A DNA stretch of 64,000 nt from Ferrimonas gelatinilytica (GTDB lineage Bacteria > Pseudomonadota > Gammaproteobacteria > Enterobacterales > Shewanellaceae), in the NCBI RefSeq assembly GCF_039544205.1, contig NZ_BAABLF010000006.1:186001-250000 (forward strand), written 5' to 3'. A program made the position numbers and the translations under genes. Below are positions 1 through 9,109 of this stretch, piece after piece (position 1 is the stretch's first letter; every line of letters starts with the position of its first letter). The notes beneath the pieces are model-generated. The model had not been told where the DNA came from, searched no databases, and saw only the letters and a program-made list of their open reading frames with translations.

Positions 1-626
1 ATGCGTTGGTCAGCTATAAAGGGTCGTCCCTGGATCACCAGGAGTCCGGTGGCTCCATCGGCTTCGTCTTTGCGTTGGCGCTGGTGGTGGTGTTTCTGGT
101 GCTGGCGGCCCAGTTTGAGAGCTACGTCCACCCTGTGGTGATCATGCTCACGGTACCTTTGGCCACTTTCGGGGCGCTGCTGGGACTCTACTTCACCGAT
201 CAAAGCCTCAATATCTACTCCCAGATCGGCATCATCATGTTGGTGGGGCTGGCGGCCAAGAACGGGATCCTTATCGTGGAGTTTGCCAACCAGCTGCGTG
301 ACCGGGGCGTCGACTTTGACCAGGCGATCATCGATGCCGCCGGTGCCCGTTTGCGTCCCATCCTGATGACCGGGATCACCACCGCCGCCGGCGCGGTACC
401 CCTGGTGATGGCCTCCGGTGCGGGGGCGGAGACCCGGTTCGTTATCGGCGTCGTGGTGCTGGGCGGGATCCTGTTGGCGACCCTGTTCACCCTGCTGGTG
501 ATCCCCGTGGTTTACCACCTGCTGGCCCGCCATACCGAGAGTCCGGAGTTTGTCACCCGCCAGCTCGAGGCCCAGCTGGCCGAGGACAATACGGTGCTGA
601 TGAAACGGCGTAAGACCGGTTCGTAG
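1..626 (+). CDS. RND efflux permease, C-terminal fragment
   Basis: This is the last 207 or so residues of an inner-membrane RND (AcrB/MexF-type) drug-proton antiporter; the gene runs off the left edge, in frame with base 3. Five hydrophobic helices are visible, including the conserved stretches VVFLVLAAQFES, VPLATFGALLG, GLAAKNGILIVEFA and RLRPILMTG that mark transmembrane helices 8-12 of the family. By family knowledge it works with a periplasmic adaptor and an outer-membrane TolC-like channel; neither is visible here. The substrate cannot be read from this part. A strong hairpin terminator follows 17 bases after the stop codon, so the gene ends its operon. Confidence 0.93.
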   Translation, partial: ALVSYKGSSLDHQESGGSIGFVFALALVVVFLVLAAQFESYVHPVVIMLTVPLATFGALLGLYFTDQSLNIYSQIGIIMLVGLAAKNGILIVEFANQLRDRGVDFDQAIIDAAGARLRPILMTGITTAAGAVPLVMASGAGAETRFVIGVVVLGGILLATLFTLLVIPVVYHLLARHTESPEFVTRQLEAQLAEDNTVLMKRRKTGS

Positions 627-642
627 CGGTGTCCATCTGATG

Positions 643-672
643 AAAAACGCCCCGAACTATGGGGCGTTTTTT
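643..672 (+). terminator. Rho-independent terminator of the RND gene
   Basis: Perfect 11-base arms AAAAACGCCCC and GGGGCGTTTTT around a 7-base loop, ending in a T run. The A-rich 5' side would let it work on both strands. Confidence 0.85.
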
Positions 673-750
673 CGTTTGATGTGCGCAGGAATTGGCAGTA
701 ACTTGGGTCCGGATATATCGCTAAGTCATATGTTTATAAGGAAATTAACT

Positions 751-1071
751 ATGCGTCAGTCAATCATTGCGTTGATGGTGCTCACGGGGCTCACTGCGTG
801 CTCCACCGTCACCATCAAACCGGACCCCGCCGTATACGTGAATCAGGTTCCCAGCTATCAGGACACTCGCCACTTCTTTTTCTGGGGGCTGGCCGGCGAA
901 GAGCGGGTAAATGTCAGCGAGATCTGTAAAGAGAAAAGCGTGGCGCAGATGCAGAGCCAGCAAACCTTCGTCAACGGCCTGCTTGGATGGGTGACGCTGG
1001 GGATCTATGCCCCCCATTCGGTGAAGGTTTGGTGTGAGGACGCCATTTTGAACAAGGAGGAGGTAGTATGA
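751..1071 (+). CDS. Bor-like lipoprotein, first of a pair
   Basis: A 106-residue lipoprotein. It starts with a signal peptide ending in the lipobox LTAC (Cys18), so it should be lipid-anchored. The body matches the lambda Bor family (PF06291): the HFFFWGL stretch, the Cys in SEICKEK, and the signature QTFVNGLLGWVTLGIYAP. Bor is the phage lambda lysogeny lipoprotein linked to serum resistance; chromosomal homologues are common and mostly uncharacterised. An upstream in-frame extension to 640 exists, but ATG 751 has a Shine-Dalgarno (ATAAGGA) and gives a clean signal peptide. Its stop overlaps the start of the next gene, which is a diverged paralogue. No other phage gene is near. Confidence 0.85.
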   Translation: MRQSIIALMVLTGLTACSTVTIKPDPAVYVNQVPSYQDTRHFFFWGLAGEERVNVSEICKEKSVAQMQSQQTFVNGLLGWVTLGIYAPHSVKVWCEDAILNKEEVV

Positions 1072-1391
1072 CACGTTGGACTCTGACCCTGCTGGCGGCC
1101 TCACTGCTGGCCGGCTGTCACACCATCCACTTCGACCGGGATCAGCCGGCCATGGATAACAAGGCGTTAAGCCAGTCCCAATGGCACCACAACATGGGGT
1201 TGGCGCTGGTGGAGGTGAGTGAACCTGTCTCGGTAAACCGCTTCTGTGGTGCAGAGAACTGGGATTCGGTGAAGACGGAAACCACCTTCGTCAATGGTTT
1301 ACCCGGCGCGCTCATCCCCTATCTCGGCCTAATCTGGACGCCCAAAACCACCACCATCCAGTGCCGGGGTGAGCAGTCACAAGTGCAGTAA
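1068..1391 (+). CDS. Bor-like lipoprotein, second of a pair
   Basis: A 107-residue lipoprotein with lipobox LAGC (Cys16). It is a diverged relative of the preceding protein: it keeps a Cys in RFCGAEN and the TETTFVNGLPG segment typical of Bor, but the C-terminal part is altered (IPYLGLIWTPKTTTIQC). The ATG overlaps the previous stop by four bases (ATGA), so translation is probably coupled and the pair is an operon. A Shine-Dalgarno, AGGAGG, lies just upstream inside the first gene. The function is unknown beyond an envelope lipoprotein; family assignment is firm for the FVNGL region and weaker for the rest. Confidence 0.78.
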   Translation: MTRWTLTLLAASLLAGCHTIHFDRDQPAMDNKALSQSQWHHNMGLALVEVSEPVSVNRFCGAENWDSVKTETTFVNGLPGALIPYLGLIWTPKTTTIQCRGEQSQVQ

Positions 1392-1420
1392 CGCTCTCTG
1401 TATGGCCACGTTTAGTGCCA

Positions 1421-1445
1421 AAAAGCCCTGCTTTTGCAGGGCTTT
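1421..1445. terminator. Bidirectional terminator, Bor pair / DUF2897 gene
   Basis: Arms AAAGCCCTGC and GCAGGGCTTT around a TTTT loop. The minus strand has the better T run. It sits between convergent genes. Confidence 0.8.
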
Positions 1446-1491
1446 CTCGATGTTGGGGGCAGTACTCGTGCTGGGTAACCCTTACAGCCAC

Positions 1492-1731
1492 TCAGGGCTT
1501 TTTCTTCCAATCATCGTTGTCGTCCCACTCATCCTTGTCCCAGTCCTCATTATCCCAGGCGTCCTGCTGCGCTTTTCGTTGTTCGCGCTTTTTTTTCTGT
1601 TCCGGGGTGACCTTAGGCTTGCCGAAAAAGGGGGGAAGTTTGAAGTGCGTGGTGTGCTTGAGCACCACAAGGTTGCTGGCGATGAACGCCAGGACAACGA
1701 AGATAAGCAGCCACAATTCCCATTTTTCCAT
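1492..1731 (-). CDS. DUF2897 family single-pass membrane protein
   Basis: A 79-residue protein with one N-terminal hydrophobic helix (residues 5-24, LWLLIFVVLAFIASNLVVLK) and a highly charged tail rich in Lys, then in Asp and Trp (DWDKDEWDDNDDWKKK). The layout, short length and acidic W-D repeats match DUF2897, a family of Shewanella- and Vibrio-like bacteria with no assigned function. The start has an AAAGGA Shine-Dalgarno. The gene converges on the Bor pair and diverges from recC. The tail probably lies in the cytoplasm, from the positive charges after the helix (inference). Confidence 0.72.
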   Translation of the reverse strand: MEKWELWLLIFVVLAFIASNLVVLKHTTHFKLPPFFGKPKVTPEQKKKREQRKAQQDAWDNEDWDKDEWDDNDDWKKKP

Positions 1732-1926
1732 GGTATCGATCCTTTTCCGGAGCAGAGTCTCAGTGTAACAGTAACAGCTGCAGCAGATCCCGCCCAGGTA
1801 GGGAATATTCCAGCCGGTAAAGAAATGGCCGGCACAGCTCGGATCGACACCACGGGCAGATAGCCAGCTTTTACATCAGCAGGTTATGATGCCGATACGC
1901 TCCCGACCCGGTAAAAGGCTCAACCG

Positions 1927-4900
1927 ATGTGCGCGAATTCGGCAATGGCACCACACCCATTAAGTTGTGGCTTGATGATGATCCACGGTAACCGTATGGA
2001 GACCCTGCGGGCACTGGTGGTGCAGTGGCTTAAGGCCTATCCCCTGGCACCGCTGGAGAACGAGGTGTTCCTGGTCCAGTCCAACGGCATGGCCCAGTGG
2101 CTGAAGCTGGCGCTCGCCGCCGACGAGGGGGTCGGGATTGCCGCCGCCATGCAGATGCAGCTGCCATCCCGATTTATCTGGCAGATCTACCGCACTGTGC
2201 TCGGTGCCGATGCGGTCCCCCAGGACTCACCGTTCGATAAGCCACTGTTGCGTTGGCGCCTCCTTCGTCTGCTGCCCTCCCTGCTCGAGGCACCGGCCTT
2301 TGCCCCCCTGCGTCGTTTCCTCAGCGAGGATGAGCAGATGCGTAAGGCGGACCAGCTGGCGGAGCAGTTGGCGGATCTGTTTGACCAGTACCAGGTCTAC
2401 CGCGCGGACTGGCTTTCACACTGGGCCGCCGGGGAGGATGTGGTGGTCAGTGGCGATGGCCAGGTGAGTCCGCTGGCGGCCGATCAACTCTGGCAGCCGG
2501 CCCTGTGGCGGGGGATCCTGGCGGACATGAGCGAAGCGGAGCGGGAAAACAGCCGGGCGATGCTCCATCAACAGGTGATAGAGCGGCTCCAGGGGAACGG
2601 GGCTTGTCCCGGGCTGCCCCGGCGCATCGTGGTATTCGGGATCTCCACCCTGCCACAGCAGATGATCGAGGTGCTGGCGGCCCTGGCGCCGCACTGCCAG
2701 GTCTTGCTCTGTGTGCAGAACCCCTGCCAGCACTTCTGGGGCGACATCATCGAGCAGAAAGAGCTGCTCCGGGCCCAGATGGCCCGGGCCCGACATCAGC
2801 GCAAGCCCGGCCTCACCGCCGAGCTGGACCCGGCAGCCCAGCACGCCGAGGTGAACCCGCTGCTGGCGGCCTGGGGCAAGCAGGGCCGGGATTACATCGG
2901 CATGCTCTACGGTTTCGATCAACCCGAGGCGTACCGGGGCCAGTTCGAGACCATCGACCTGTTTGAGGATCCCCTCAGCGACAGCGATGGCTGCCTGCTC
3001 CACCGGCTGCAGGCGGGGATCTTTCAGCTGGACCCTCTGCCCCAGCCAAAGGAGGTGGTGGATCCCGAGGATGATACGGTCCAGTTTACCCTGGCCCACA
3101 GTCGGCAGCGGGAGGTGGAGATCCTTCAGGATCAGCTGCTGGCCCGCTTTGCCGCAGATCCGGCCCTGACCCCGACCGACGTCATCGTCATGATGCCGGA
3201 TGTCAGCCAGTACGCCCCCCATATCGAGGCGGTGTTTGGCCAGCTCTCCCCGGATGACGCCCGTTACCTGCCCTTTACCGTCGCCGACCGACCCCAGCGG
3301 GGCCAGCAGGTGTTGGTGCTGGCGCTGGAGCACCTGCTGGGGCTGAGCCAGAGCCGCTTCGCCGTCTCTGAACTGCTCGATCTGCTGGCGGTGCCGGCCC
3401 TGCGCGCCCGCTTCAGCATCGACGAGACCCAGCTGCCCCTGCTGCAGCGCTGGGTGGAACAGGCGGGGATCCGCTGGGGTCTGGATGCCGAGCAGCGGGC
3501 GACCCTGGCATTGCCGGCGGATCTGGATCAGAACACCTGGGCGTTTGGCCTGCGGCGGATGCTGCTGGGTTATGCGGTGGGGCAGGGGGAACCCTGGTCA
3601 GGCATCGAACCGTTCGAGGAGATCGGTGGCCTGGATGCGGCGGTGGTGGGTGGGCTGGCACTGCTGCTGGAGCGGCTGGAGCGCCTCTGGCAGGCGCTGG
3701 GTCAGCACCATACCCCGTCGCAGTGGGTGGCGGTGATCCGGGAGATGTCGCGGGCGCTCTTCCTGCCCCAGAACGAGGAGGAGACGGTGATCCTGGCCCG
3801 GTTGGAGGAGGCCCTGGCCCAATGGCTGACCGCTTGCGAGCAGGGGCGAACCACAGAGCCGCTGCCCGCTACCGTAGTGAAGGAGGTGTGCCTGGCGCCC
3901 TTCGGTGAGGAGGGGGTATGCCAGCGCTTCCTGGCGGGCAAGATCAACTTCTGTACCCTGATGCCGATGCGTGCTATCCCGTTCCAGCAGGTGTGCCTGT
4001 TGGGACTTAATGACGAGGATTATCCCCGCAGCCGTCCGGCGATGGATTTCGACCTCCTGCAGGCCGGTGGCACCCTGGATGGGCAGGGCCGTCCTCTGCC
4101 CAGTCAGTACCGACCGGGGGACCGCTCCCGGCGGGAGGACGATCGCTACCTCTTCCTGGAGGCGCTGCTGGCGGCCCGGGCGCGGATCTCCTTCAGCTAC
4201 ATCGGTCGTAACGCCCGGGATAATGCCGAACGTCCCCCTTCGGTGCTGCTGGGGCAGCTGATGGATCACCTGAGGGCGGGCTACCGGTTACCGGATGAGT
4301 GCGCGGGGCAGGATCTGGTGGCACACCTGACCACGGTTCACCCGCTGCAGCCCTTCAGCCGCGCCTATTTCGATGGCCGATCGGAGAAATTGCACACCTA
4401 TGCCAAGGAGTGGTACTACGCCCACCAGGCCAGGTCCGGTCAGGAACCTCACCACGCCAGCGAACGGCCCCTGCCGCCCTGGCAGCCCCAGGCCCCGATC
4501 CAGCTGGCGGATCTGGCGGCGCTGCTTCGGGACCCCACCAAGCTGCTGCTCAGCCGCCGCCTCGGGATCTGGTTCGAGGAGCAGACCTTGACCAGTGAGG
4601 ACCAGGAGCCCTTCGCCATGGAGGGCCTCACCAGTTACCAGATCCGCGATGAACTCATGGGCCTGCTTAGCGGCCTGGGTGAGGGGGAGGCATCACAGCG
4701 CAAGGTCAGCCTGGACGCTCGACTGCAGCGGATGGCGGGCCGGGGGATCCTGCCGATGGGCGCCTTCGCCGACCTGGCGACAGAAAACCTGGCCCAGCCC
4801 ACCCTGGCGGCGTTTGAGCGGGTGATGACGCTGCGGGCCCAGTGGCAGCCGGTGGAGGAGCTGGAGTGCTACCACCGCTACGGCGAACTGGTACTGGAGG

Positions 4901-5427
4901 ACTGGCTCGGGGAGCTGTGGCGCACACCCGAGGGCCATGGCCGGGTCCAGTGCCTGCCGCAGAATATCCAGGGCAAGCACGGCTTAAAGCAACCCATGCA
5001 GGCCCTGATTCTTTACCTGGGTCACCTGGCGGGTTGTGCCCAGGGGCTGGCGCTGACCAGTTACCTGGCCGGCGCCGATGCACTCTTCGCCCTCGCTCCC
5101 CTGACGCCGGCAGAGGCGAAGTCCCGGCTGGATACCCTGATGGCCTGCTACCTGGAGGGGATGACCACGGCGCTGCCGGTAGCACCTCGGGCGGCCCTGG
5201 CCTACCTGGTGGAGCAATCGACCCAAGCCGACCAGGAGGGACCGGGCGAAAAGGCGCTGCAGAAGGCGGCGGCAGCCTATGAGGGGGGCTTTAACTTTCT
5301 CGGTGACCGGGATCGCAGCCCCTACCTGAAGCGACAGTACCCCTCCTTCGGTTCGTTTCCCGTTGACCCCTTTGTTCAGTTGGCAGAGACACTCTACCGG
5401 CCCCTGCTCGACCTGGAGGCGATCTGA
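1927..5427 (+). CDS. recC: Exodeoxyribonuclease V gamma subunit RecC
   Basis: RecC is the Chi-scanning, strand-splitting subunit of RecBCD, which processes double-strand ends for RecA-dependent repair. The 1166-residue length fits the family. The opening stretch MIHGNRMETL followed by LVQSNGMAQWL corresponds to the E. coli RecC N terminus (YHSNRLDVL, LVQSTGMAQWL). Family knowledge says the helicase folds of RecC are inactive, and no Walker A is visible here. ATG 1927 has an AAAAGG Shine-Dalgarno eight bases upstream, but homology begins near ATG 1975/1978, so the first 16 residues may not be translated. recB follows with a one-base gap, giving a tight recC-recB-recD operon; ptrA, which splits this operon in E. 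coli, is absent. Confidence 0.95.
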   Translation: MCANSAMAPHPLSCGLMMIHGNRMETLRALVVQWLKAYPLAPLENEVFLVQSNGMAQWLKLALAADEGVGIAAAMQMQLPSRFIWQIYRTVLGADAVPQDSPFDKPLLRWRLLRLLPSLLEAPAFAPLRRFLSEDEQMRKADQLAEQLADLFDQYQVYRADWLSHWAAGEDVVVSGDGQVSPLAADQLWQPALWRGILADMSEAERENSRAMLHQQVIERLQGNGACPGLPRRIVVFGISTLPQQMIEVLAALAPHCQVLLCVQNPCQHFWGDIIEQKELLRAQMARARHQRKPGLTAELDPAAQHAEVNPLLAAWGKQGRDYIGMLYGFDQPEAYRGQFETIDLFEDPLSDSDGCLLHRLQAGIFQLDPLPQPKEVVDPEDDTVQFTLAHSRQREVEILQDQLLARFAADPALTPTDVIVMMPDVSQYAPHIEAVFGQLSPDDARYLPFTVADRPQRGQQVLVLALEHLLGLSQSRFAVSELLDLLAVPALRARFSIDETQLPLLQRWVEQAGIRWGLDAEQRATLALPADLDQNTWAFGLRRMLLGYAVGQGEPWSGIEPFEEIGGLDAAVVGGLALLLERLERLWQALGQHHTPSQWVAVIREMSRALFLPQNEEETVILARLEEALAQWLTACEQGRTTEPLPATVVKEVCLAPFGEEGVCQRFLAGKINFCTLMPMRAIPFQQVCLLGLNDEDYPRSRPAMDFDLLQAGGTLDGQGRPLPSQYRPGDRSRREDDRYLFLEALLAARARISFSYIGRNARDNAERPPSVLLGQLMDHLRAGYRLPDECAGQDLVAHLTTVHPLQPFSRAYFDGRSEKLHTYAKEWYYAHQARSGQEPHHASERPLPPWQPQAPIQLADLAALLRDPTKLLLSRRLGIWFEEQTLTSEDQEPFAMEGLTSYQIRDELMGLLSGLGEGEASQRKVSLDARLQRMAGRGILPMGAFADLATENLAQPTLAAFERVMTLRAQWQPVEELECYHRYGELVLEDWLGELWRTPEGHGRVQCLPQNIQGKHGLKQPMQALILYLGHLAGCAQGLALTSYLAGADALFALAPLTPAEAKSRLDTLMACYLEGMTTALPVAPRAALAYLVEQSTQADQEGPGEKALQKAAAAYEGGFNFLGDRDRSPYLKRQYPSFGSFPVDPFVQLAETLYRPLLDLEAI

Positions 5428-5428
5428 C

Positions 5429-8400
5429 ATGACGGCTCATAAGCTGACCCCCATCGATTTCCCCTTAAGTGGCACCCGGCTGATTGAGGCCAGTGCCGGT
5501 ACCGGGAAAACTTTTACCATTGCCGCCCTCTATCTTCGGCTGGTCCTGGGACATGGCCAGGCCCAGGCGCACCCTGCCGGACCCTTGAGCCCGGACAGGA
5601 TCCTGGTGGTGACCTTCACCAAGGCGGCCACCGAGGAGCTCAAGGACCGGATCCGGGCCCGACTGGTGGAGGGGGCGGCCTGCTTCCGTGGCCTGAGCCA
5701 ACCGGATCCCTACCTGGCCCTCCTGATGGCGGATTTTCCCACCGAGCAGCACCCCCACTGTGCGCTGATGCTGGAGCAGGCGGCCCAGCTGATGGACATG
5801 AGCGCGGTGCACACCATCCACGGCTGGTGTCAGCGGATGCTCAAGGAGCACGCCTTCGATTCCGGCAGCCTGTTCAACCAGGAGATGGAGGCGGACACCG
5901 CGCCCCTTCGTGAGGAGGCGATACGGGACTACTGGCGCCTGTTCCTCTATCCCCAGAGCAGGGAGGTGCTTGGCAGTGTCACCACGCTCTATCCGAGTCC
6001 CGCAGCGCTGGAGGCGGCGGTCTTCCCACTGCTGGGACGCCTCCTGCCCGGTGCGCAGGCGGGCAGCGAGGATCCTTTTACCCTGCTGGCCCAGCGGGCG
6101 GAGTGGGTCGCCAGCACCAAGTCACGCTGCGCCCAGGAGTGGCCCCGCTTTACTGAACAGTTTCATGAGGCGCTGGCCAACAAGTGGGTAAAGGGCAACA
6201 TGATCAAACCCGGGCAGTTGGATAGCCTCAATGCCTGGTTGGAGGGGGAAGCGCCGCTGCCCGTGGATACCGCCGGTAAGCCGATGACCCGCTACCTCAA
6301 CGGCACCTTCGTCGATGCGCTCTCCGCCGCCGGTAAAAAACAGCCGCTGACCGTAGCCGATTCCACGGTGCTGGCGGCCCTGGAGAACCTGGCCCGGCAG
6401 CTGGCGGCCAACGACATCAAGGGCGCACTGCTGCGCCACTGTGCCGCTTGGGTTGGTGAGCGGGTGGAGCAGGAGAAGCGCCGCCGTGCCCAGCTCGACT
6501 TTGATGATCTTATTACCCACCTGGGTCAGGCTCTGGAGCGGGAACACCAGGGGGGCGGCGACAAGCTGGCCGCCGCCATCCGGCACCAGTTTCCGGTCGC
6601 CCTGATCGACGAATTCCAGGATACGGACCCGGTCCAGTACCAGCTGTTCCAGCGCCTCTATCTCGGCCAGGAGGCGCGAGCGCTGCTGATGATCGGGGAT
6701 CCCAAGCAGGCGATCTACGGCTTTCGCGGCGCCGATATCCATACCTACCTCAAGGCACGCCGGGATACCGAGGGGCGCCACTACACCCTGGACACCAACT
6801 ACCGCTCCACCCAGGCCATGGTGGAGGCGGCCAATGCCCTGTTTGAACTGGGCAAGCGCCACCCCCAGGGCCCCTTCCTGCATGGTGACGCCATCCCCTT
6901 CCTGCCGGTGGCTGCGAACGGCCGTGAGGCGACCCTGACCGATGCCGGCCAGGCACTGCCGGCGATGACCCTGTGGTGGGATGAACCGGAGGAGGGGGCT
7001 TGGAACAAGTCCCAGTACCTGGCCCGCCAGAGTATCGCCTGTGCCGAGGAGATCACCCGGCTGCTCAATGGTGCCCAGTCCGGCCAGGTCGTGTTCGAAG
7101 AAAAGGATGAAACGACTCCCCTGAAAGCTTCTGACATCGCCATCCTGGTGCGCGATTTTCGTGAGGCGGGCGCGGTGCGCGAGGCGCTGGCGGCCAAGGG
7201 GGTGCGCTCGGTTTACCTGTCTGATAAGGACTCGGTGTTTGCCACCGAGGAGGCGGAAGCGCTGCAACGGATTCTTCAGGCGGTGGCTCAGCCCGAGGAG
7301 CGACTGATCAAGGCCGCCCTGGCCACCTCGGTGCTGGGACTCTCCTGGGCAGAGCTGGACAGGTTCAATGACGATGAACTGGCCTGGGAGGCACAACTGG
7401 CGGGGTTTCGGGATCTCAAGCTGTGCTGGCAGCGCCAGGGGGTGCTGCCGATGATCCGTCGCCTGCTGGCCCGCTACCATCTGCCTGCCCGGGCCTTGGC
7501 GGATCCCCAGGGCGGCGAGCGCCGACTCACCAACCTGCTGCACCTGGCGGAGCTGCTGCAGGCCGCCTCGGCCCAGCTGGATGGTGAACTGGCCCTGATC
7601 CGCTACCTGGCCCAGCAGCGTCAGGCGCGTGGGGCCAGCGATGATCAGATCCTGCGGCTGGAGAGTGATGCGGCGCTGGTGAAGGTGATCACCATCCATA
7701 AATCCAAGGGACTGGAGTATCCGCTGGTGTTCCTGCCCTTTATCGCCGGCTACCGGGAGGCATCGGACCGCGGTGGCGTCCTGTTCTACCGGGACGAGCA
7801 GGGGCAGGTCCGTCTCACCTTCGAGGCGGACGAGGAGGCCAGGGCGGCGGCGGACCGGGAGCGGCTGGAGGAGGACTTACGCCTGCTCTACGTCGCCCTG
7901 ACCCGGCCCAGGCATGGCTGTTACCTGGGCCTTGGGCCACTGAAACTGAGCAAGAGGGGGGCCCGTGGCGTGCCGGATAACCACCGGGGTGCCTTGGGCT
8001 GTCTGCTGGGCGCCGGAGAGCCGATGGATCTCACTCAGTGGCGCGAGGCCCTGGCGGGCCTGGCACAACAGGAGGGGATCCACCTTGCTTCGCTTCCCAA
8101 CGGCTCCGACGTCCGGGCTCGGGTCACTGAGCAAACCGACACGCTCTCGCCGCCTCCACCCTACCGTCGTGTGCCCCAGAAACCCTGGTGGATCGCTTCC
8201 TACTCGGCGCTGCTGAGCGGCATGGGGGAGGGAGGCGGTGATACCGAGCCGGGCACACCGGCGTCCCAAGATCCCCTGACGGGCCTGGCAGAGCGGCTGA
8301 TGGAGGTCGGGGAGGAGAGCGCTCAGGAGTTGCTCGCTCCTGAGGCGGGGACGATCCACGCTTTTCCCAAGGGGGCGCTGCCCGGCACCTTCCTGCATGA

Positions 8401-9109
8401 TCTCTTTGAGTGGGCCGCCACACAGGGCAGAGCGACACAGGGCCCCGGCTTTGACCGGATTGCCCCTGGGCACCTGGAGGCGGAGATCACCGCACGCTGT
8501 GACCATCACGGTTACGGCGAGCACGCCCCGATGCTTTGCCGCTGGTTCTCCGAGGCCCTGGCGCTGCCCCTGTCACTGCCCACCGGCCGGGTTTCGCTGG
8601 CGGGGTTGGACCAGGTTCAGGCGGAGATGGAGTTCTGGCTGCAGAGCAGTTCGGTCAACGTTGGCCGGCTTGATGATCTGGTCCGTGCGTCGGTCTGGCC
8701 CGGAGAGCCGCGGCCCCGTCTGCGTTCGATCGAGGTCAACGGCATGCTCAAGGGCTTTATCGATCTGACCTTTCTGCACCAGGGGCGTTACTACGTGGCG
8801 GATTACAAGTCCAACTACCTGGGCCCGGATGAGCAGGCCTACACCCCGGCGGCGATGCGGGAGGCGATGCTGAGCCACCGCTACGAGTTACAGGCGGTGC
8901 TCTACACCCTGGCGCTGCACCGGTTGCTCAAAGCACGGTTGCCCGGCTACCAATTTGAACGCCATATCGGCGGCGGACTCTATCTATTTTTGCGGGGCCT
9001 CAGTGCTGCCGAACCGGGCCACGGTGTGGTGACGGTGCCGGTGGAGGCGACGTTGATTGAACGACTGGATCGAGTGTTCCAGGGAGCGGAGGAGGAGAGT
9101 CCGGTATGA
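5429..9109 (+). CDS. recB: Exodeoxyribonuclease V beta subunit RecB
   Basis: RecB is the 3'-5' helicase and only nuclease of RecBCD. The protein has 1226 residues. The N-terminal superfamily-1 helicase shows Walker A (EASAGTGKTFT), the LIDEFQDTDPVQY motif II, the GDPKQAIYGFRGAD motif III region, the IHKSKGLEYPLVF motif V and LLYVALTRPRH motif VI. The C-terminal nuclease keeps its acidic and lysine residues: Asp1112 in GFIDLTF, and Asp1125 and Lys1127 in VADYKSNYLG, with the same 13-residue spacing as E. coli Asp1067/Asp1080. Both activities therefore look intact. ATG 5429 is chosen because it sits directly after the recC stop; a longer frame inside recC has no homology. The stop overlaps recD by four bases. 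Confidence 0.96.
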   Translation: MTAHKLTPIDFPLSGTRLIEASAGTGKTFTIAALYLRLVLGHGQAQAHPAGPLSPDRILVVTFTKAATEELKDRIRARLVEGAACFRGLSQPDPYLALLMADFPTEQHPHCALMLEQAAQLMDMSAVHTIHGWCQRMLKEHAFDSGSLFNQEMEADTAPLREEAIRDYWRLFLYPQSREVLGSVTTLYPSPAALEAAVFPLLGRLLPGAQAGSEDPFTLLAQRAEWVASTKSRCAQEWPRFTEQFHEALANKWVKGNMIKPGQLDSLNAWLEGEAPLPVDTAGKPMTRYLNGTFVDALSAAGKKQPLTVADSTVLAALENLARQLAANDIKGALLRHCAAWVGERVEQEKRRRAQLDFDDLITHLGQALEREHQGGGDKLAAAIRHQFPVALIDEFQDTDPVQYQLFQRLYLGQEARALLMIGDPKQAIYGFRGADIHTYLKARRDTEGRHYTLDTNYRSTQAMVEAANALFELGKRHPQGPFLHGDAIPFLPVAANGREATLTDAGQALPAMTLWWDEPEEGAWNKSQYLARQSIACAEEITRLLNGAQSGQVVFEEKDETTPLKASDIAILVRDFREAGAVREALAAKGVRSVYLSDKDSVFATEEAEALQRILQAVAQPEERLIKAALATSVLGLSWAELDRFNDDELAWEAQLAGFRDLKLCWQRQGVLPMIRRLLARYHLPARALADPQGGERRLTNLLHLAELLQAASAQLDGELALIRYLAQQRQARGASDDQILRLESDAALVKVITIHKSKGLEYPLVFLPFIAGYREASDRGGVLFYRDEQGQVRLTFEADEEARAAADRERLEEDLRLLYVALTRPRHGCYLGLGPLKLSKRGARGVPDNHRGALGCLLGAGEPMDLTQWREALAGLAQQEGIHLASLPNGSDVRARVTEQTDTLSPPPPYRRVPQKPWWIASYSALLSGMGEGGGDTEPGTPASQDPLTGLAERLMEVGEESAQELLAPEAGTIHAFPKGALPGTFLHDLFEWAATQGRATQGPGFDRIAPGHLEAEITARCDHHGYGEHAPMLCRWFSEALALPLSLPTGRVSLAGLDQVQAEMEFWLQSSSVNVGRLDDLVRASVWPGEPRPRLRSIEVNGMLKGFIDLTFLHQGRYYVADYKSNYLGPDEQAYTPAAMREAMLSHRYELQAVLYTLALHRLLKARLPGYQFERHIGGGLYLFLRGLSAAEPGHGVVTVPVEATLIERLDRVFQGAEEESPV

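Noticed and set aside
1369..1863. 164-codon plus-strand open frame over the DUF2897 gene
   Set aside because: It starts within the second Bor gene and runs antisense to DUF2897, which has a membrane helix, family match and a ribosome-binding site.
2416..4269. Long minus-strand frames opposite recC
   Set aside because: Antisense shadows with no recognisable domain.
6122..7699. 525-codon minus-strand open frame opposite recB
   Set aside because: Shadow of a GC-rich gene; no motif, and recB on the other strand has all its catalytic motifs.
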